This document shows, one piece after another, positions 6,764-12,865 of a DNA stretch of 12,865 bases. The translations under genes and the position numbers were made by a program. Source of the stretch: CAYNTC01 sp964432925. GTDB lineage: Bacteria > Planctomycetota > Phycisphaerae > Sedimentisphaerales > Anaerobacaceae. The notes beneath the pieces are model-generated. The model did not search any database. It saw only the letters and a list, made by a program, of their open reading frames with translations, and was not told the DNA's origin. Position 1 is the stretch's first letter, and every line of letters begins with the position of its first letter. The DNA lies in contig CAYSPM010000079.1 in assembly GCA_964432925.1 (NCBI GenBank), forward strand, positions 1 to 12,865. The letters run 5' to 3'.

Positions 6764-8778
6764 TATAGAGTTCGCAGTTCTGCCCCCACAGCGGTAGCCA
6801 GATTCTTCACGATATCAGCCTGAAAGTGATCGACCGTATCATGAGTCAATGTTCCGTCCTGGTCCCGAAATAGCAGCGAGAGTGTAACGCTTTTTTTGCC
6901 TGGAGCAATGCCCTGGCCCCGGTATATCCCGACGAACCGAATATCCTCCAGTTCATCAGGAGCCTTTTGGTTCACAGCTTCTGCAATATCAGCCCAACGA
7001 GTCTGCTCACCGACAACAATCGACAGATCCCTCTGTATCGAGGGAAATCTTGGTATGGGCTTAACTTGTACCGGTCCAATCGAGCGAGCCAGAAGCGTCT
7101 CGACGTTGAGTTCAGCACCACAGGCTGTTACATCCTTGAGGGCAGATCGCTGCTTCACTGTCTGCGAAAAAATCCCAGCGCTACCTATTGTACTTCCATC
7201 TACGTTGATTTGCGCACCGATTTCGGCCCAGCTAAGTTCGGCAGGAATAAAAGTAATGTTGGCGTCTCTATTGATGTTTTTCACAAGACCTTCAATTACA
7301 CCACGCAAGTCTCGTATGTCATTATCATAAACCAGCGCCAACCTGGTCTGTTCCAATGGTAGGTTATCCTTTCCTTTTATAGGCACAAAAGCGTCGGCGA
7401 TTTCAAATATCTTGCACGGTGAATTACCTACGTTGCGATTTGACTTTAGGACACCCAGCAACGAGCCTAACAAACTCTGACGAAGCAAATTCGCACCTTG
7501 CCTGGCCTCATCTCTTGCACTCAAATGCTCATTGCCATCGGTCTGTGCGAAGAGTTCAGCAGATGACTTGTCAACAAAGCCCACAGTGATAGTCTCGTAA
7601 AAACCGCAGCCGTTAAGATATGAACCTATATTTTGAATCGCTTTCTGACGCGGGTCCAGAGGTACTGCCTCGATTTCGATCTTGCGCTGAGTGGGTATTT
7701 TATTATAACCGTAAACGCGAGCAACTTCTTCAATCAGGTCGACCTCACGATAAATATCACTACGCCACGAAGGTACTGAGCAGACTACTAAATCATTATT
7801 TAGTTTTGGTTTGAAACCTAATGTCGTTAAGATTCTAACAGCTTCTTCGGCTGATATCTCGACACCAAGCAGTTTATTGAGTCGCGACATCCGCAACTTG
7901 ACTTTTTTCGGTGATGGCTTTTGTGGATAAACGTCGACTACACCCTTAGCTATCCTGCCACCAGCGACTTGTGTAATTAACTGACATGTCCGCGCCGAAG
8001 CCCAGTCCACCGTTTCAATATCAACCGTCCGTTCAAAGCGAAACGCAGCCTCTGATGGAAGTGCCAGTTTCCTTGATGTTGTACGGACGCTTACGGGATC
8101 GAAGTAAGCATCCTCAAGAAGAATCGTGGTTGTGGAATCGCTCACTTCGGTATCCAATCCACCCATCACGCCGGCTATCGCCACAGGCCCTCGTGCATCA
8201 GCGATGATCAGCATATTGGGCTGAAGATCGCACTGCGAGCCGTCGATACTGACTATGCGTTCGCCTGCGAGGGCCTTTCTAACTATTATCTTGCCTTGTG
8301 CTAACTTGTCGTAGTCGAATGCATGTGGCGGCTGGCCGGTTTCCATCATTGCGTAATTTGTTGCGTCGACAACGTTGTTAACGCTCCGCAGACCAATTAC
8401 TTCAAGGCGTTTCTTTAGCCAGTCAGGCGAAGGCCCAACCTTTACTCCTTCAATGATCCTCGCTGTATATCGCCCACATAAATCAGGATCTGCAATCTCA
8501 ACGCTTGCAAACTCTGAGGTATCTTTTTCCAGCTCATCTAGCACGACAGGCGGGAGCTTTAACTGCTTGCCTGTCACAGCGGAAAGCTCACGGGCAACGC
8601 CGATATATCCCAGACAATCGCCGCGGTTGCTCGTAATCTCGACGTCGATGACAGCGTCGTCGCCCAAATATTCGATGCCTTCACAAGGAAGTCCTAAATC
8701 ACTTAAGACCTCGGCGATTTGTTCTGCGCCGAGCCCAATCTCGATGTATTCGCTCAGCCAACTCAACAGTATCTTCAT
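6763..8778 (-). CDS. pheT: Phenylalanyl-tRNA synthetase beta subunit, short form
   Basis: The beta subunit of the (alpha-beta)2 enzyme that charges tRNA-Phe. At 671 aa it is over 100 residues shorter than the usual bacterial PheT of about 790-800. The gap is near the N-terminus: CEGIEYLGD (32-40) runs almost directly into VEITSNRGDCLGYIGVARE (46-64), skipping the inserted OB-fold tRNA-binding (EMAPII-like) domain. The B3/B4 editing region (about 100-260, with NNVVDATNYAM and AGVMGG), a B5 domain (about 290-360), the catalytic-like B6/B7 region and the C-terminal FDX-ACB anticodon-binding domain (about 577-671) are all present. I recall the short form from other planctomycetes, so it is probably a lineage trait rather than damage. 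pheS is not beside it: the neighbour upstream is transcribed the other way. Confidence 0.93.
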   Translation of the reverse strand: MKILLSWLSEYIEIGLGAEQIAEVLSDLGLPCEGIEYLGDDAVIDVEITSNRGDCLGYIGVARELSAVTGKQLKLPPVVLDELEKDTSEFASVEIADPDLCGRYTARIIEGVKVGPSPDWLKKRLEVIGLRSVNNVVDATNYAMMETGQPPHAFDYDKLAQGKIIVRKALAGERIVSIDGSQCDLQPNMLIIADARGPVAIAGVMGGLDTEVSDSTTTILLEDAYFDPVSVRTTSRKLALPSEAAFRFERTVDIETVDWASARTCQLITQVAGGRIAKGVVDVYPQKPSPKKVKLRMSRLNKLLGVEISAEEAVRILTTLGFKPKLNNDLVVCSVPSWRSDIYREVDLIEEVARVYGYNKIPTQRKIEIEAVPLDPRQKAIQNIGSYLNGCGFYETITVGFVDKSSAELFAQTDGNEHLSARDEARQGANLLRQSLLGSLLGVLKSNRNVGNSPCKIFEIADAFVPIKGKDNLPLEQTRLALVYDNDIRDLRGVIEGLVKNINRDANITFIPAELSWAEIGAQINVDGSTIGSAGIFSQTVKQRSALKDVTACGAELNVETLLARSIGPVQVKPIPRFPSIQRDLSIVVGEQTRWADIAEAVNQKAPDELEDIRFVGIYRGQGIAPGKKSVTLSLLFRDQDGTLTHDTVDHFQADIVKNLATAVGAELRTL

Positions 8779-8819
8779 AGCAATAGTACCAAAAAGGACA
8801 AACCTTCAATTTCGACAAT

Positions 8820-8848
8820 AACTTACTGGTTAAAGGTACAGATGTCAA
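8820..8848 (-). promoter_or_regulatory. Candidate promoter for pheT
   Basis: On the minus strand a consensus TTGACA (8848-8843) is followed after 17 bp by TAAGTT (8825-8820), which is a weak -10. Transcription would begin about 35 bases before the pheT ATG. This implies pheT is transcribed alone, apart from pheS. Confidence 0.35.
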
Positions 8849-8891
8849 CGTTACAGCAAGGGCTCCATCGGAAAAAACAGCCACTTTGGAC

Positions 8892-8920
8892 TTTTATGCT
8901 TTCTGGCCGTTCTTTATAAT
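8892..8920 (+). promoter_or_regulatory. Candidate promoter for the PEGA lipoprotein gene
   Basis: A consensus -10 TATAAT (8915-8920) lies about 40 bases before the ATG. The best -35 at 17 bp is TTTTAT (8892-8897), which is poor. AAAAGGGG (8947-8954) serves as the ribosome binding site. Confidence 0.4.
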
Positions 8921-8960
8921 ATGGCGGTTGATTTAGGGCTAAAGATAAAAGGGGACCGTT

Positions 8961-9365
8961 ATGGCAAAGTTTACCTTATTGGCAGTCATAGTAGTCGGCT
9001 CAGCCGTTATCTTTTTGCTTGTTGGCTGTGTCGAGCGCAGGCTCACCATCAACACCGAGCCTGAAGGGGCGCTGGTTTTTCTCAATGACGAGGAGATAGG
9101 CGTTTCACCGGTTACGGCCTCTTTTAACTGGTATGGCGATTATTCGGTCCGGATAAGTAAGCAAGGCCACAAAACGCTGAACACGCACCGCGAATTGAAG
9201 CCTCCATTGCACGATCACTTTCCATTTGATTTCTTCACCTTGCTTAATCCGAAAAGAACAGTCGACTCCTATGAATGGAGATTTAAGCTTGCACCGAGGG
9301 CACAATCTTCCCGGAAAGAGTTGATCGAAGCTGCCCAAGAGTTGAAAAGAAACTCTGATAACTGA
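8961..9365 (+). CDS. PEGA-domain lipoprotein
   Basis: A 134-aa exported lipoprotein. Residues 4-22 form a hydrophobic signal ending in the lipobox LVGC, with C23 as the lipidated residue. The mature part begins VERRLTINTEPEGALVFLND, a PEGA domain (about 24-75): the P-E-G-A motif is at 34-37, followed by the usual GVSPVTASF. PEGA domains are small beta folds of surface or wall-associated proteins, and the family is common in Planctomycetota. The C-terminus (about 110-134) is a short charged helix ending KELIEAAQELKRNSDN. The protein is a likely envelope component. Its precise role is unknown. The region just downstream repeats the last part of this gene (9539-9604), which suggests a former tandem copy. 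Confidence 0.85.
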   Translation: MAKFTLLAVIVVGSAVIFLLVGCVERRLTINTEPEGALVFLNDEEIGVSPVTASFNWYGDYSVRISKQGHKTLNTHRELKPPLHDHFPFDFFTLLNPKRTVDSYEWRFKLAPRAQSSRKELIEAAQELKRNSDN

Positions 9366-9395
9366 CTTGGGCGGAATAAGTGGGTTTTGTTTAGC

Positions 9396-9551
9396 AAAGT
9401 ATTTGAAGGAATTGGCATGATTTTAGCTGTTGACAGATTGTTAGATATGCTACGAACGGCTGTGAATGTATGGGGCGATTCCTGCGGAGCAGCCGTCGTC
9501 GCAAAATTAGAAGGCGAACAATTAGGCCCGCCAATTCCCACCAGCAACTGA
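9396..9551 (+). pseudogene. 3' remnant of a dicarboxylate/amino-acid:cation symporter gene
   Basis: An open stretch in the same frame as the PEGA gene, beginning after its stop, encodes KVFEGIGMI and then LAVDRLLDMLRTAVNVWGD (starting at 9426), SCGAAVVAKLEGE and a stop at 9549-9551. This is the last transmembrane segment and tail of the sodium:dicarboxylate symporter family (DAACS, GltP/DctA-like), where G-I-x-x-I-L-x-V-D-R-x-L-D-x-x-R-T-x-x-N-V-x-G-D is a hallmark. Over 350 upstream codons of such a carrier are missing, so only a decayed 3' end remains. The ATG at 9417 could allow a 44-residue product, but a functional peptide is unlikely. Confidence 0.75.
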
Positions 9552-9604
9552 GCCAGGAAGAACTGATCCGGGATGCCCAAGAACTTAGAAAACAATTACA
9601 TTAG
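9539..9604 (+). pseudogene. Remnant of the C-terminal tail of a second PEGA-type lipoprotein gene
   Basis: In a frame different from the symporter remnant, 9539-9604 reads HQQLSQEELIRDAQELRKQLH and a TAG stop. It aligns with the intact lipoprotein's tail (SSRKELIEAAQELKRN): EL, I, AQEL and the following basic pair are shared. DNA similarity is also visible (GCCCAAGA in both). No PEGA domain or signal peptide precedes it. It looks like the surviving end of a tandem duplicate, abutting or overlapping the symporter remnant at a deletion junction. Confidence 0.6.
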
Positions 9605-9661
9605 CGATATGCGTGCTGGCATAGAACCACTCAAAAAGTGTTGAAGGGGGTTTAACAAGAT

Positions 9662-9666
9662 AAGGA
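9662..9666 (+). promoter_or_regulatory. Ribosome binding site of the membrane protein gene
   Basis: AAGGA ends seven bases before the ATG at 9674 and decides that start over the nearby out-of-frame ATG codons. Confidence 0.5.
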
Positions 9667-9673
9667 TATTGTT

Positions 9674-10753
9674 ATGGAAGTCGTTGAATGGATTGTTTGG
9701 GGACTTGCATGTGTTTTTGTTTTATGGGGATTCGTTACTTTCCTTATGGAAGTTTTCAAACCAGAACCCTTTCCACAAGGGCCGGAAGCTTGTTACCCAC
9801 TCGCTTTGCGAAGACTACTCAGCGGTCTGTATACTTTGGGTATGGCAACTGGGGTGATTGTAACTGCTCTCAGCGACATTTCTAAATTCCATCTTTTATG
9901 GTTTGTGCCACTATTTCACTTTTTCGGAACTCAATGGATTGGGTGGATATACCTCTGGTTCTGTAATCGTCCAATTCGGAGGTATTATCAAGGCACTGGA
10001 ACATTGATGGGCGAATTTCTTGCCCAAAGGAAATTTCGGGAAGTTTCTTCACTCCCAAAGGAAGCAAAAAAGCCCGAAAAAAAAGATACAAAAGACAAAG
10101 AGTCTGAAACGAAAGAAACACCAGAAAAAGTTGTCCTCGATCATCCTTTTTGGGATGACTATGCTGAGGTTCTCAAATCGGCTGCGGTGAAAGAAATGGA
10201 TTCTGACAGTCTTGAAAAATTTAGACAGCTAAACTGTAGTCTTCTACCTTCTCAGCTTCTTAAAGTTCATTGGCCAGGATGGGAATTAGGCATCCCCCGT
10301 CCACCAAAATTAATTCCTAAAGAAGCTCTAAGTTTGTGGAACGTAGACATCGCTTTGTTTCTCAGAGATTTCTTCAAAAGACTTGAGGTCTGTAAGCTCT
10401 ATTGTGATTTCTCAACTGTGGTCGAGCGATTTGGAGAGGAGCTTGTCGAAAAAAGATTCCGTACGAAAACCGGTTTACACTATAATTTGGAGGCCGTCTA
10501 CTGGACGTTTAATAGAAAATTCAATAACTGGATCCACCAGAATATTAAACGCTATGATTGCAGTTTAGTATGTGAACTGGATGAAATACTTGCAAGGGCT
10601 GATAGTCAACTCCGAACGGCTTTTTTCCCAACTCCTGGGCCGCTCGACATTGGTCTTCGAAAACGGAAGAAATTTCAAAAACAAATGCTAAGCGTATTCG
10701 CGCCCGATTTAGAAAAACCATTGATAGAACAGATTTGGGGTGCAAAATTATAA
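9674..10753 (+). CDS. Membrane-anchored protein of unknown function
   Basis: I do not recognise this 359-aa protein. Three hydrophobic segments are visible at about 5-27, 45-67 and 73-97, so the first 100 residues form a small membrane domain rich in W and F. A highly charged lysine/glutamate linker (about 129-152: KEAKKPEKKDTKDKESETKE and on) joins it to a soluble region of about 205 residues, probably cytoplasmic given the basic residues after the third helix (NRPIRRYYQ). The soluble part is mixed alpha with many aromatics (HWPGWELGIPRPP at 199-211, NRKFNNWIHQNIKRY at 280-294) and ends with a basic patch RKRKKFQK (329-336). There are no recognisable catalytic motifs. It has its own good ribosome binding site and no partner gene in the same direction close by. 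It is AT-rich with Lys-heavy codons, unlike the metabolic genes, which suggests accessory status. Confidence 0.7.
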   Translation: MEVVEWIVWGLACVFVLWGFVTFLMEVFKPEPFPQGPEACYPLALRRLLSGLYTLGMATGVIVTALSDISKFHLLWFVPLFHFFGTQWIGWIYLWFCNRPIRRYYQGTGTLMGEFLAQRKFREVSSLPKEAKKPEKKDTKDKESETKETPEKVVLDHPFWDDYAEVLKSAAVKEMDSDSLEKFRQLNCSLLPSQLLKVHWPGWELGIPRPPKLIPKEALSLWNVDIALFLRDFFKRLEVCKLYCDFSTVVERFGEELVEKRFRTKTGLHYNLEAVYWTFNRKFNNWIHQNIKRYDCSLVCELDEILARADSQLRTAFFPTPGPLDIGLRKRKKFQKQMLSVFAPDLEKPLIEQIWGAKL

Positions 10754-10909
10754 AAAGAATCTTCACATCTAATTACTCACTCGTGCGCGTATAAGAGACA
10801 GCGACGATGGGAGAAATGCGAATGAGTTGGCAGGTTTAGCTTTGAGAGGTCGGTCGTTTAGGAGAATAATTTTCAAGGATTAAATCGGTAAAGGGGAAAC
10901 AAACTGGTA
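10754..10909. other. Spacer with a 13-nt Tn5 mosaic-end match
   Basis: This 156-bp gap holds no gene. GTATAAGAGACAG (10789-10801) matches the last 13 bases of the Tn5 mosaic end used in tagmentation adapters. The bases just before it, CTCGTGCGC (10780-10788), resemble the start of one such adapter (CTCGTGGGC) with the middle missing. It may be a leftover library sequence at an assembly join, or chance. AAGGGGA (10891-10897) may be the ribosome binding site of the next gene. Confidence 0.4.
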
Positions 10910-11749
10910 ATGGAGAAGAAGCACGAAAAGCAGGTTTGCGATACCATAATCCATTTTATTGCCAAGCGAAAGAACCTGACCGTAAATAAAATATGCTACC
11001 CCGATAAAGAGAAAAGAAACAGTGCGCCGAGTGTCGATAGGCTAATAGAGTGTCCGGGTCTAGAAATTGTTTTGGAACATACGCTGATCGAAAGTTATTC
11101 TGAGCAGATCGCGGATAGCAAAAGGGTTGCTAAACTTCTCGGGCCCTTACGAACTAAACTTGCAGGACGATTACCGATGCCTGGTCATTATAAGCTTTCA
11201 ATAGAGGTAGGAGCTGTCAAAGGCGCTAAGGAAACGGAGCATATCCAAAATGCTTTGATCAACTGGATTAAGGAAAAAGCCCCTTTGCTTCGGGTAGGGT
11301 CGCCAAATGTAGCGCCTGCCCATTATATTAGGGAAAAACCACGTGGAATACCTTTTGAAGTTACACTTTATCGCTTTGCGCGCCGCGATGGTGAATTTTG
11401 CATTATGTTGGACGCCCCCGAAGATCTGCGAAAAAAGAAAAGACAGAGGATTCGTAAAGCGCTCGAAGAGAAATGCCCTAAACTTTGTAAGGCGAGAGGG
11501 GATAAACGTATTTCCATTTTGCTACTGGAGTAAGACGATATCTTTTTAGCCAATCATTTGGAGACAGCTCAGGCTGTGACTAAAGAGTTGTGTCGTCGCG
11601 ATGATGCGCCAGATGAAGTTTACCTGGTGGAAACGGAGACAGAGATGAAACAATGGGTGGTCTGGGTTCTGAAAGACGGGACCAGCTTATTCCGAGATAT
11701 AGAGAACCCCGGGCCTTATTATTTAGATCCGAGCGAAGACCCCTCGTAA
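10910..11749 (+). pseudogene. Uncharacterised gene interrupted by one in-frame TAA
   Basis: The reading frame opens at ATG 10910, runs 207 codons, meets TAA at 11531-11533, and then stays open for another 71 codons to the stop at 11747-11749. The two halves belong together: LLLE before the stop and DDIFLANH after it read like one strand-turn segment. The second half (CRRDDAPDEVYLVETETEMK, then WVVWVLKDG) has no start codon of its own except TTG at 11558. A serine codon (TCA) changed to TAA by one substitution would explain it. The N-terminal half has EHTLIES (56-62), an IEVGAVKGAKETEH segment (98-111) and a basic patch RKKKRQRIRKALEEK (174-188). I recognise the general look of a conserved hypothetical family but no catalytic motif. 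Either the 207-aa product is a truncated protein, or the gene is dead, or the base is a sequencing error. Confidence 0.7.
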
Positions 11750-11770
11750 CACTCGTGCTAAAGAAGGTTT

Positions 11771-11821
11771 TTGACGATACCAGTCTATTGCTTTTTGCAG
11801 GCCATGAATAGGGATTAGCGT
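11771..11821 (-). pseudogene. Epimerase 3'-end remnant A
   Basis: The minus strand encodes IHGLQKAIDWYRQKPSL, the C-terminal helix of sugar-nucleotide epimerases of the SDR family (the intact gene at the left end has GLENAISWYRGNL). It is nearly the same at DNA level as remnant C, sharing GGCCTGCAAAAAGC and the following ATAGA-TGGTATCG. No catalytic part is present. Confidence 0.6.
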
Positions 11822-11858
11822 ACATGGGATAGGGTTTAGGAAACAGATGAATATGAGG

Positions 11859-11966
11859 CTATAACAGATTGTTCTTGTACCATTCTATTGCTAATTTCAG
11901 ACCATCCTTGAATTCTACAATTGCTTTGAAGCCGATCTGGTCTTACACAATAGCATTGTCGGCCTA
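11859..11966 (-). pseudogene. Epimerase 3'-end remnant B
   Basis: The minus strand reads ADNAIV, an in-frame stop (11943-11945), DQIGFKAIVEFKDGLKLAIE, WYKNNLL and the natural stop TAG (11861-11859). This is the last 30 or so residues of an NAD-dependent epimerase (the x-x-I-G-F-K-x-x-V-x-F-x-x-G-L-K-x-x-I-E-W-Y pattern). A second in-frame stop (TAG) lies just upstream of ADN. It is more diverged from A and C than they are from each other, so it comes from a different family member. Confidence 0.65.
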
Positions 11967-12041
11967 CAATGACCAAGAGCCATACTGCATCGGCTTCGCA
12001 GGCTTTAATACTTACCAAACAACAATCAAGAATTAACTTTC

Positions 12042-12074
12042 AAAGAATACCTAAGATACTTAGGTATTCTTTTT
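12042..12074 (+). terminator. Perfect 14-bp hairpin, likely intrinsic terminator
   Basis: AAAGAATACCTAAG (12042-12055) and its exact complement (12059-12072) are separated by three bases, and the plus strand continues into a T run (TTCTTTTT). The stem is AT-rich but perfect. No intact gene ends just before it; it may be the surviving terminator of a lost gene, or a palindromic repeat. The bases 12075-12223 that follow hold nothing I can identify. Confidence 0.5.
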
Positions 12075-12223
12075 AAGCCAATACACAGTTGTTAATTTAA
12101 CCGGTTTATGAACTGGCCGAGAGATGTTTTCTATAGGAGAAACACCTAAGGGAATCAACGTGTCCAGATAAAGGGAAAGTGAGAACATGCCATCGGTTTT
12201 TACTCTCGCTCAGGATAACAGAA

Positions 12224-12370
12224 TTAAAGAAGATTTTCGCGATACCAATCTATAGCTTTTTGCAGGCCGTGGAGGGATTTGACCATAAGTTTGTAGTCAA
12301 CGAAGTCCTGGAAAAAATCGGCGACGTCCACGTATTTCTTGGGGGAAAGAACAATATTGCTTTTTGCATT
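12224..12370 (-). pseudogene. Epimerase 3'-end remnant C (UDP-glucuronate 4-epimerase-like)
   Basis: The minus strand is open for 48 codons from ATG 12370 to TAA 12224. It reads LSPKKYVDVADFFQDFVDYK, then GLQKAIDWYRENLL at the end. The Y-x-D-V-x-D-x-x-x-D-x-x-x-Y-K spacing before the final helix is that of UDP-glucuronate 4-epimerase/CapI-like enzymes. The NAD-binding and catalytic parts (about 270 residues) are absent. It is the longest and least damaged of the three remnants, and close to remnant A in its last 50 bases. Confidence 0.65.
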
Positions 12371-12425
12371 GAACTATAAGACTTTATCATTTAGAATTTT
12401 TATCGCTCTATTGAAAGCCCCATTG

Positions 12426-12559
12426 ATGTCATTTCGAGCGCAGCGAAGTGGAGTCGAGAAATCTGCTTTTTAATAGATTTCTCCACTTCGCGTCCCTTAG
12501 GGACGCTTCGGTCGAAATGACCTGGGGGGGGTAGATTACCGCTTTCGCGGTAATGACAT
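12426..12559. repeat. Composite palindromic MITE/REP-like element
   Basis: ATGTCATT (12426-12433) and AATGACAT (12552-12559) form an outer 8-bp inverted repeat. Inside is a 94-bp sub-element bounded by GTCATTTCGA (12428-12437) and TCGAAATGAC (12512-12521). It contains a long hairpin (GCGAAGTGGAG with AAATCT paired to AGATTTCTCCACTTCGC, one five-base bulge) and a 7-bp hairpin GCGTCCC-TTA-GGGACGC. After a run of eight G (12524-12531) comes a perfect 8-bp hairpin ATTACCGC-TTTC-GCGGTAAT (12535-12554). It has no coding capacity. Such elements are usually dispersed in many genomic copies and can stop or stabilise transcripts. Confidence 0.7.
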
Positions 12560-12581
12560 TTGTTTTTGCTGAAAGCTATAT

Positions 12582-12773
12582 ATGGCTATTCTAAAACTGA
12601 ATAAACATAATGAAGCTAAAGAAATTGAATTTGAATTAAAATATCTTACCTCTCTAACAACCCAGCAGCGGTTTGAATTGATGTTCAGAAAAACACAAGA
12701 AATGTTAAGCCTGCGTAAAAAACGAAATGCACACAGAACAACTACTAAAATTATTAAAAGAAAACCACGTTAA
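12582..12773 (+). CDS. Small basic protein, likely partner of the following nucleotidyltransferase
   Basis: A 63-aa protein with a mostly helical look and a strongly basic end (LRKKRNAHRTTTKIIKRKPR). It contains FELKYLTSLTTQQRFELMFR (17-36), and I recall similar small proteins encoded directly upstream of AbiEii-like nucleotidyltransferases, where they may act as the antitoxin or a cofactor. It overlaps the next gene by 47 bases, which points to translational coupling. The ribosome binding site is weak (GAAAG about 8 bases upstream). Function is inferred from context only. Confidence 0.6.
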   Translation: MAILKLNKHNEAKEIEFELKYLTSLTTQQRFELMFRKTQEMLSLRKKRNAHRTTTKIIKRKPR

Positions 12774-12865
12774 ATTTGTCATAATCGGCGCCACTGCCTT
12801 TCCTGTTCATGGCTATTCACGCGCAACACTGGATATTGATATCTTTATAAAAGCGGAAGAAGAAA
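12727..12865 (+). CDS. Nucleotidyltransferase (AbiEii/MNT-like), 5' part only
   Basis: 46 codons are visible before the window ends. The start MHTEQLLKLLKENHVKFVII leads into GATAFPVHGYSRATLDID (21-38). This matches the first motif of DNA-polymerase-beta-type nucleotidyltransferases: the G-[AS]-x-A turn, a conserved arginine (R32), and the D-I-D metal-binding pair (D36, D38). Family members act as toxins that add nucleotides to tRNA or other targets, or in phage defence (AbiE), or have housekeeping roles. Overlap with the small upstream gene suggests a toxin-antitoxin-like pair. The catalytic carboxylate and the C-terminal part lie outside the window. Confidence 0.7.
   Translation, partial: MHTEQLLKLLKENHVKFVIIGATAFPVHGYSRATLDIDIFIKAEEE

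Noticed and set aside
9269..9595. 108-codon open frame on the minus strand
   Set aside because: It runs antisense to the lipoprotein tail and the symporter remnant, whose plus-strand translations match known families.
11836..12018. 60-codon open frame on the minus strand
   Set aside because: A neighbouring frame of the same strand gives the epimerase tail (remnant B); this one is a shadow of the decayed gene.
12426..12559. CRISPR-like repeat array
   Set aside because: The repeats are inverted and nested, not direct, and there are no regularly spaced unique spacers.

Overview
The window looks like chromosome from a planctomycete-type bacterium, possibly Phycisphaerae or Sedimentisphaerales, probably of moderate GC. 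This rests on a short PheT that lacks the inserted tRNA-binding OB-fold domain, a GlgP of the DUF3417 type, a PEGA-domain lipoprotein, and several genes with weak or no Shine-Dalgarno sequence. The taxonomic call is an inference.

Left part (1-8778), core metabolism: a nucleotide-sugar epimerase (+, 169-1104) converges on a citramalate synthase gene cimA (-, 1156-2730). cimA diverges from a PtsN-like PTS IIA gene (+, 2972-3430). That gene converges on an alpha-glucan phosphorylase gene (-, 3492-6110). Next on the minus strand come a noncoding-RNA unit (6297-6561) and pheT (6763-8778). The noncoding unit is the best find. It has a sigma70-like promoter, a 200-nt transcript that folds like 6S RNA (long closing stem, bubble, long interrupted terminal stem) with 6S-like conserved words, and a strong intrinsic terminator directly after it.

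Middle (8779-9673): a PEGA-domain lipoprotein (+, 8961-9365). It is followed in the same frame by a 3' remnant of a dicarboxylate/amino-acid:cation symporter, and then by a second copy of the lipoprotein's last codons in another frame. This is debris of deleted or rearranged genes.

Right part (9674-12865), accessory: a three-helix membrane protein of unknown function; an uncharacterised gene split by one in-frame TAA (10910-11749); three separate minus-strand 3' ends of sugar-nucleotide epimerase genes (11771-12370); a perfect 14-bp hairpin; and a 134-bp composite palindromic (MITE/REP-like) element. The window ends in a two-gene cassette of a small basic protein and the start of an AbiEii-like nucleotidyltransferase, cut by the edge.

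A 13-nt exact match to the Tn5 mosaic end at 10789-10801 may be library-adapter residue, so the junction between the two accessory genes there needs checking before long-range synteny is trusted. I see no tRNA or rRNA gene, CRISPR array or complete transposase.
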